Source: Callorhinus ursinus
Lineage: Eukaryota > Chordata > Mammalia > Carnivora > Otariidae
Direction of reading: 5' to 3'
Length of the DNA stretch: 64,000 nt
NCBI RefSeq assembly: GCF_003265705.1
Contig: NW_020313005.1
Coordinates: 14,651,951-14,715,950, forward strand
Of this stretch, positions 58,670 to 64,000 are shown one piece after another. The notes under the pieces are model-generated. The model made no database searches. It was given only the letters and a program-made list of their open reading frames with translations, and had not been told where the DNA came from. Numbering within the stretch: position 1 is the stretch's first letter; the number at the start of each line of letters is the position of its first letter. A program made the position numbers and the translations under genes.

Positions 58670-58880
58670 TACTTGTTCTGAAATCAAAAAGTTTTTGTTC
58701 TGCCACTTATTGTATCTTTGACTGTAGCATTTAATCAGCATGCTTGAATCTGTTTTCTCCTGTCTAAAATAGATTTATGTGGTCATTGTTAGGCTCAGTT
58801 GAGATGATAAAAGTGAAAGCAGTTTGAAACTTTGTATAAGACTGTATGTTAGTATTATAGTAATGATAGTGTTAATAGCC
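58670..58880 (+). mobile_element. MIR SINE fragment
   Basis: 'tctgccacttattgtatctttgactg', 'tctgttttctcctgtctaaaatag', 'ggctcagttgagatgataaaagtgaaagcagtttgaaac' follow MIR sense order. Confidence 0.7.
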
Positions 58881-59410
58881 TCATTATGATAATACCCAAA
58901 TGCCTATTATTCTCCCTAAATCCGTTAAAAGAAGTAGTCCCTCACGGAAACCTGATCACTGCTAAGCAGCTCTGCAGCTCCCTCAGTGGATCAAATAGCA
59001 TCAGAGAAGATGCTCACTTGGGGGTAGGAGTAGATGAATTTTTTTCCTGAAATATTCCCAGCAGTGCCCTGAACCGAGGGTCCACAGACATTCTCATAAC
59101 CAAGCTAACTGTTAGAGCAACCAACCAAGCTGCTAGATGCAGGGTCTTCTTCTTTAGGGTGTGTCCTTGCTGCTATGGCCCCTGATCTGAGAATTCCAGC
59201 AGTCAGTAATCTTTCCTTTGCCCCACCAGGAATTCTACAGCAATTCACATCCAGACACATAATTATATGTAATCTAAGCACCTTTTGGCTTGGCTCATGT
59301 TAACATAGCCCTTGGATTTTTCATGGATGATTTTCCATGGTTTTACTGCCAAGCATGCTGGCTCCTTTATGTGGTCTCATCCCATGCATAACAGAAGATT
59401 CCCTTCACCA
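58881..59410. other. unique sequence, nothing recognised
   Basis: No repeat family or coding evidence visible. Confidence 0.4.
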
Positions 59411-59414
59411 GAGA

Positions 59415-59790
59415 TCCCCTTTCACTGGTTGAAATTCTCCTCAAATGTCAAGGGTCAATTCAGATGCTCTCTCCTCAGGTCACTTCAAATGCTATCTCCT
59501 CAGTGGAGCATCCTTGACACATGTTCCCTTGTTCTGAAGAGTATTTCTTCCTTTTAGCCCCACTGTATTTTGATTACAACTCTTCTTTGGAACTTTTCTT
59601 TCTGGCAGTGTACCATTGTTGCCCATGTATATGTATTATCTCCCTATAAGATTATAAAACGTCCAAATGTAGGGGCTATTCACTTTTCATAGTATCTAGT
59701 GAAAACCTATTTCTAGTACCCAGCATGGTGTCTGGCACATAACAGATGTCCAGTAAGTGTTTGCTGAATGACTAATATATGGAAAAGAGG
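59415..59790 (+). mobile_element. L2 3' end, sense
   Basis: Good L2 order: 'cttcaaatgctatctcctcagtggagcatccttgac', 'ctccctataagattataaaacgtccaaatgtaggggctattc', 'gtacccagcatggtgtctggcacataacagatgtccagtaagtgtttgctgaatgac'. Confidence 0.88.
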
Positions 59791-59934
59791 AAACTGAAGT
59801 ACACGGACAGAGTTTAAGAGAAAAGTAGTGCCAGAGGACATACTCAGATTTAGGCTTTTTGACTCTAAGTACAGAGTTGTTTATTGTTTTCTTTTTTTAA
59901 TCAGAAAATAATACACTTAAAATTATCATCATTG

Positions 59935-60041
59935 GGGCACCTGGCTGGCTCAGTCTGTAGAGTATGGGACTCTTGATCTCGGAGTTGTAAGTTCGAGCCC
60001 CACGTTAAGTGTAGAGATTACTTAAAAATAAAATCTTTTAA
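59935..60041 (+). mobile_element. short tRNA-head CAN-SINE, sense
   Basis: About 107 bp, mostly tRNA-like: A-box area TGGCTCAGTCTGTAGAG and an intact B-box GTTCGAGCC at 59991-59999, then ATTACTTAAAAATAAAATCTTTT. It lacks the CT-rich body of the other copies and so represents an older or shorter subtype. Flanking AAAATTATCATCATT and AAAATTGTCACATCATT suggest a decayed TSD. Confidence 0.95.
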
Positions 60042-60309
60042 AAAATTGTCACATCATTTTAGAGCCAGAACTATTTCCTGAGATTCCCTTGGTCATTAAT
60101 AAACATAATTTGTTTTTTTTGATGTCGTGGCTTCTGGTCTGCTTCTGCATCCCAAGACACAGCTGTGCATCATTGGAAAGTTATACCAAAGCCAAGGCTA
60201 AGTGACTTGTTTTCTGAAGATGGGTGGCCCAGTTATTGATCCCTCCAGCCATCCAAAGGGTTGGGCAAAGGCAGGACACCTGAGACCCTGAGGACAGTCA
60301 CCCTCGAGT

Positions 60310-60560
60310 ATCTGGGCTCAATCTTAATGCTGTTTATTTATGCATAACATGGTTATATATGTGGGAAATGGTTGAGAGGCATAGCAACAAACTGTCAAAA
60401 TGGGGAATGGATAAATGATACAAGACTGGTCACCGATTGATATTTCTTGAAGCTGGGTAATGGTACGTGTGACATTAGATGGACTATTACTTTTTCTTTA
60501 AAGTATGCTTGAAATTTTCCATCAAAAATATCTTAAAGATAAAATTTAATAAAACTCTTC
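60310..60560 (+). mobile_element. possible old L1 3' fragment
   Basis: 'ttgaagctgggtaatggtacgtgtgacattagatggactattac' and 'gtatgcttgaaattttccatcaaaaat' resemble a phrase common in old L1 3' ends. The match is from memory and diverged. Confidence 0.4.
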
Positions 60561-60739
60561 ATTAACATAACTTTATCAAAGTTTCCCCAACTTGCAATGC
60601 AATTATATACATTTCCAAGAAGAAACTTTAAATTTTGATCCCTAGGAGGCAGGCCCATGAGAGGCCTGAGGATGAGTTCATCTCCCTTTTATGGCCAACT
60701 AGTCCTATATTAGGTTTTGAAACTCTGTGACTCAGACCT

Positions 60740-60880
60740 GTCCAGGTCTTCATTCCCAGCCCTAGCACATCTCCATTGCATACTAGTTGTGCAGTCCTGA
60801 GATGGTCTATCTCTCTGATTCTCGATTTTATCACCTCCAAAATGATAAATGTCTACCTGCCTCCGGTTATGCCAGCACAA
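60740..60880 (+). mobile_element. MIR SINE fragment
   Basis: 'catactagttgtgcagtcctgagatggtctatctctctgattctcgattttatcacctccaaaatgataaatg' matches MIR core sense wording. Confidence 0.65.
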
Positions 60881-61475
60881 ACGATTCACCACACAACCCA
60901 CAGATGTCATAACCCCTCTACCCCTAAAGTGTTCCTTTTTAGATAATTCCAGGAGCACAGGAGGGGGTGGGCAGCCAAGACACTTGTGACTCTGTAAACG
61001 GAGGGCTAAGGATGAGAATGCTGCCAACCTGGTGGTCTTCGATACTTGAGTCACAGGGTACAGCTTGGGGTCCAGCCACCTCTCCTTTCTCTCCTTTCAG
61101 GTATTAGAAATTTATCTTTCCCAGTCCAGAAGCAATTCCACATAATCAAGAATTTTTGCTTCTGAAAGTTCATCTTGACCCAAAGATGAGAAATCTGAGG
61201 CGATTTCAATATCTCCTTTTAAACATATGCCAATTTTTGTTCTGGCTCTGAGGAGAAATAAACCAAAGGAACTGCATTTGAACTGCTGTCCGCTCAAGTT
61301 CAACCATCAGGGGTGGACCCTAGGAGGTAGGCACCCTGCTAGACTCTTTGATAGTTCATGATCTCGGAGACTAAGTTTAGAATTCAGAATTAAGTGGTGA
61401 AACAGGTTACTGTCTGTCAAATTTCTCTGTTAAACTTCAAAAGGCTATCCCCTTTTCTATTTTCACTGCATCTGA
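60881..61475. other. unique sequence, nothing recognised
   Basis: Non-repetitive with several CpGs at 60860-60980. No coding evidence. Confidence 0.4.
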
Positions 61476-61479
61476 AATT

Positions 61480-61995
61480 TTAGGCCTTTATTGTTTCTCA
61501 CCTGGACTGTTACAGTCAGTCACAGGGGGTTTCCATGCCTCTCACCTCATCTCATTCAATACACCGTCCTTTACACAACTACCAACCTGACCTCTCCAAA
61601 ATGCAAATTGTCCTCTGATAAAAGCCTTTGATGACTGCTTTAACTTACAGAATCCAGTCCAACTTGTAACCAGAGATCATGAAGCTTCATGAGTTTGGCT
61701 TAACCCATGCTTCTTCCTTCTTATCTGGACTCTTCCCCTAACACCACTTTCATCTTCATTAATCTGTTCCCTGTTCCTCAGATAAACCAACCTGAATTGT
61801 CTACCTTCATCATCCACTCAGTGAATCTCAACTCATTTTTTAAGAACAACATAATTGTCCCCTTGGCTTGAAGCTTTTCCCAGCACCCCTCCCGCACACC
61901 TCCAGGCTATATAAATCCCATCCCATTCTCACTGTGCTTTTGTCTGTCCCTCCACAGCAGTCCATATCACACAGCAAGCAGATCCGATAGGGAAA
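61480..61995 (+). mobile_element. L2 fragment, sense
   Basis: 'tttattgtttctcacctggactgttacagtcagtcac', 'gacctctccaaaatgcaaattgtcctctgataaaagcctttgatgac', 'cagaatccagtccaacttg', 'cttggcttgaagcttttcccagcacccc' are in L2 order. Confidence 0.8.
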
Positions 61996-62858
61996 ACTCC
62001 ATCTTTGTGCTTCTATTCCCAATCCCTTTGTGAATTCTTCTTGCTGTTACATAAAGTGTAACATTGTTGTATGTACTCTAAACTACAAGAGAACTTGGAA
62101 ATGAATTATAACAAGTCCTTCATTTCCCCAATTAAGAAATTGTGACACATTTATTTATTCATTAATTGAGCTCTCTCATGCTAAATAATTTGTTGAGAAC
62201 TTACTACGTGGTTGCCTCTTAGTGATGGGGATATAGACATGAATAAGACAGGAAAGGCTACCAAACTCTGGAAGTTCTAGGCTAACAATCTGGAAGCAGT
62301 GGTAAGAAATGGGAAATAACTGGGTAAAAAGTTAAATATGATAATTTAAGATAGTCATAGTTCCATGAATAACACAGTGATAATTGTTTAATTACAAAAT
62401 AAAATCAAATATAAAATGTCAAACTTAGAAAACATTCAATATATAGCTAGGCATTTAGGTAGACTTAAAAAGTAAGTAAGCTTGAAAAATAACTCATGGC
62501 TCTCTTAACATAACAACCAGAAGGGCTTGTGTTTTCTAAGATACAGGAGCTGATAAATAAGAACATTTGTAGATACTATAGGTAGAAAGACATTGAAAGA
62601 AAAAAATGTCTCACTTTGCCCAATACACAGACAACTATCCAAAAATGTGTCCAAGGAGATATTTGCATCCTACAATTCCTTACACATCCTCTAAACTGCA
62701 AATAGAATTATGTTATAAGTAGACACTTTCTTTTTATGTGGCTCCCCTACATCTCTCTTTAATCCCATGACTATAGAACATCAAATCCTTCAGATTAAGA
62801 TTGTGCGGAAAGCAAATTGAAATACAAATTGGCTTACAAAAAGTTAAAAAACATAAAA
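61996..62858. other. mostly unique; unassigned ancient repeat at 62150-62360
   Basis: 62150-62360 ('gagaacttactacgtggttgcctcttagtgatggggatatagacatgaataagacagg') has the style of an L2/MIR-age repeat I cannot name. The rest is unclassified AT-rich DNA. Confidence 0.4.
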
Positions 62859-62870
62859 AGAGAAAAATAT

Positions 62871-63071
62871 CGGGGCACCTGGATGGCTCAGTCAGTAAGC
62901 ATCTGCCTTCGGCTCAAGTCATGATCCCAGGGTCCTGGGATCGAGCCCTGCATCGGGCTCCCTACTCTGCGGGAAGCCTGCTTCTCCCTCTCACACTCCC
63001 CCTGCTTGTGTTCCCTCTCTCCTGCCTCTCTCTCTGTCAAATAAATAAATAAAATCTTTAAAAAAAAAGAG
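62871..63071 (+). mobile_element. CAN-SINE, sense, near consensus
   Basis: 'cggggcacctggatggctcagtcagtaagcatctgcc' to AAATAAATAAATAAAATCTTT plus A9. Flanks AGAGAAAAATAT (62859-62870) and AGAGAGAAATAT (about 63071-63082) are a one-mismatch TSD. Low divergence suggests a young insertion. Confidence 0.96.
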
Positions 63072-63082
63072 AGAGAGAAATA

Positions 63083-63252
63083 TTGTTGTGCCAAATGGTT
63101 TGAAAAAAAAGACAAAAGAAAAATTTGAAGGTAGGTAAAAGATAAAAAGTTTTGAGAGAATACCATCACCAATGGTAGATTAGGAAGCTGCAAACCCTAT
63201 TCCTCCCCTCTGTCTGCCTCCTCCTCCCAAATATCAAAAAACAAAAACAACA
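63083..63252. other. unique sequence with A-rich L1 target
   Basis: Ends in 'atatcaaaaaacaaaaacaaca', an A-rich stretch typical of L1 endonuclease target sites on this strand's complement. Confidence 0.4.
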
Positions 63253-64000
63253 GGGGGGCGGAGCAAGATGGCGGAGGAGTAGGAGACCTAGATTTCGTCT
63301 GGTCTCAGGAATTCAGCTGAATAGGGATCAAACCATTCTGAACACCTACGAACTCAACAGGAGATCGAACAGGAGAGTAGCAACAACTCTCTGAACAGAG
63401 AAGCGACCACTTACTGGAAGGTAGGGCGTGCGGAGAAGTGAATCCGAGGCGATATTCGGGAGGATAGACGGCGGGGGAGGGGCCTCCATCGGCCGCTTCT
63501 GGCAAGTGATAGAGCCACGGAGCATAAAATCGGACCTTTTAGAAGTTGGCTCGGCGGAGGGACGTCGCTGCAGTGGCTAAGCGGGGGGTGGAATCCTCCC
63601 GGGACAGTGTGGTCTCAGGACCCTTGGGGTCACGGAGAGACTGGGGGTGCCTGAGTGCACCAGAGCTCCCAGGTATCAGAGCGGGGAAGCCGGCTGCAGA
63701 GACGGAGCAGAGTCGCGGGCTCTCAGCTCGGGGTTGCCATAAACTGTGATCTGCGGCCCAGTCGGGGCACGGCTCCCCCAGCAGGGACCCAACAAGCATC
63801 AGATCCGGGGAGACTCCCCTTCCTTCCCGGGAAGGAGCGGTGCGGGAACGCACTGCAGGGATCTGCTGGGTTTGGAGACTCCGTGCGGGGTCAGGTGCCA
63901 GAGATAGCAACGCTCGATCACAGGCCGGGTGAGCACGGAGTGCGGCCGGAGACCGGGGACACGGGAGTGACTGCTTTTCTCTGGGGACACACTGAGGAGC
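63253..64000 (+). mobile_element. third young-lineage L1, 5' UTR only (runs off the window)
   Basis: Starts GGGGGGCGGAGCAAGATGGC and follows the 5' UTRs of the copies at 42211 and (antisense) 30715 throughout, with the YY1-like CAAGATGGCGG at 63264-63274. CpG sites are better preserved than in the antisense copy, hinting at youth. Because it begins at the true L1 start, the element may be full length beyond the window. ORF status is unknown. Confidence 0.95.

Noticed and set aside
1..64000. CRISPR arrays, operons, phage or plasmid genes
   Set aside because: Composition, SINE/LINE content and lack of dense reading frames are those of a mammalian genome. Repeats here are dispersed or simple, not spacer arrays.

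Overview
This window is vertebrate, more precisely carnivoran, nuclear DNA. I find no host protein-coding exon that I can support. The diagnosis rests on many copies of the tRNA-derived CAN-SINE (head like GGGCACCTGGGTGGCTCAG, tail AAATAAATAAATAAAATCTTT). Their body has the form seen in bears, seals, mustelids and relatives. The distinct dog-type (SINEC_Cf) and cat-type (SINEC_Fc) bodies do not appear, so an arctoid carnivoran is my best inference.

Layout. 1-8.2 kb: single-copy sequence with five SINEs, one MIR, an ERV1-type LTR, a MaLR-type LTR and two L1 3' ends. 8.3-14.0 kb: one ancient near full-length antisense L1 carrying three SINEs. 14-23.6 kb: mostly unique sequence with MIR and L2 remnants, a 3'-transducing L1 tail, a twin-primed L1 and a 1.2-kb L1 3' end. 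23.6-30.7 kb: a full-length, dead, antisense young-lineage L1. 30.7-37.4 kb: a second ancient near full-length antisense L1 with three SINEs and several microsatellites. 38-42 kb: old L1 fragments in both orientations. 42.2-50.8 kb: a full-length sense L1 of the same young lineage, inserted into a MIR. It contains a 400-bp assembly gap and, on both sides of the gap, about 1.12 kb of near-identical sequence that is best read as a false duplication. 50.8-63.2 kb: unique DNA with MIR, L2, SINEs, L1 ends and a long polypurine microsatellite. 63.25 kb to the end: the 5' UTR of a third young-lineage L1 that runs out of the window.

The only coding-like sequence is L1 ORF1 (coiled coil, RRM and C-terminal nucleic-acid chaperone) and ORF2 (AP-like endonuclease and reverse transcriptase). 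All copies are broken by frameshifts and stop codons. SINE and L1 insertions are supported by target-site duplications (TSDs) that I located base by base.

I did not find a previously undescribed gene system. The observations most worth a second look are: the gap-flanking duplication inside the L1; an L1 3' transduction with a correctly placed AATAAA; a target-site-duplicated insertion made only of tail sequence; a diverged tandem repeat of about 270-300 bp in the L1 leader shared by two copies; long stop-free (but ATG-less) frames in the 5' UTR of three copies; and one ORF1 stop codon shared by two independent L1 copies.
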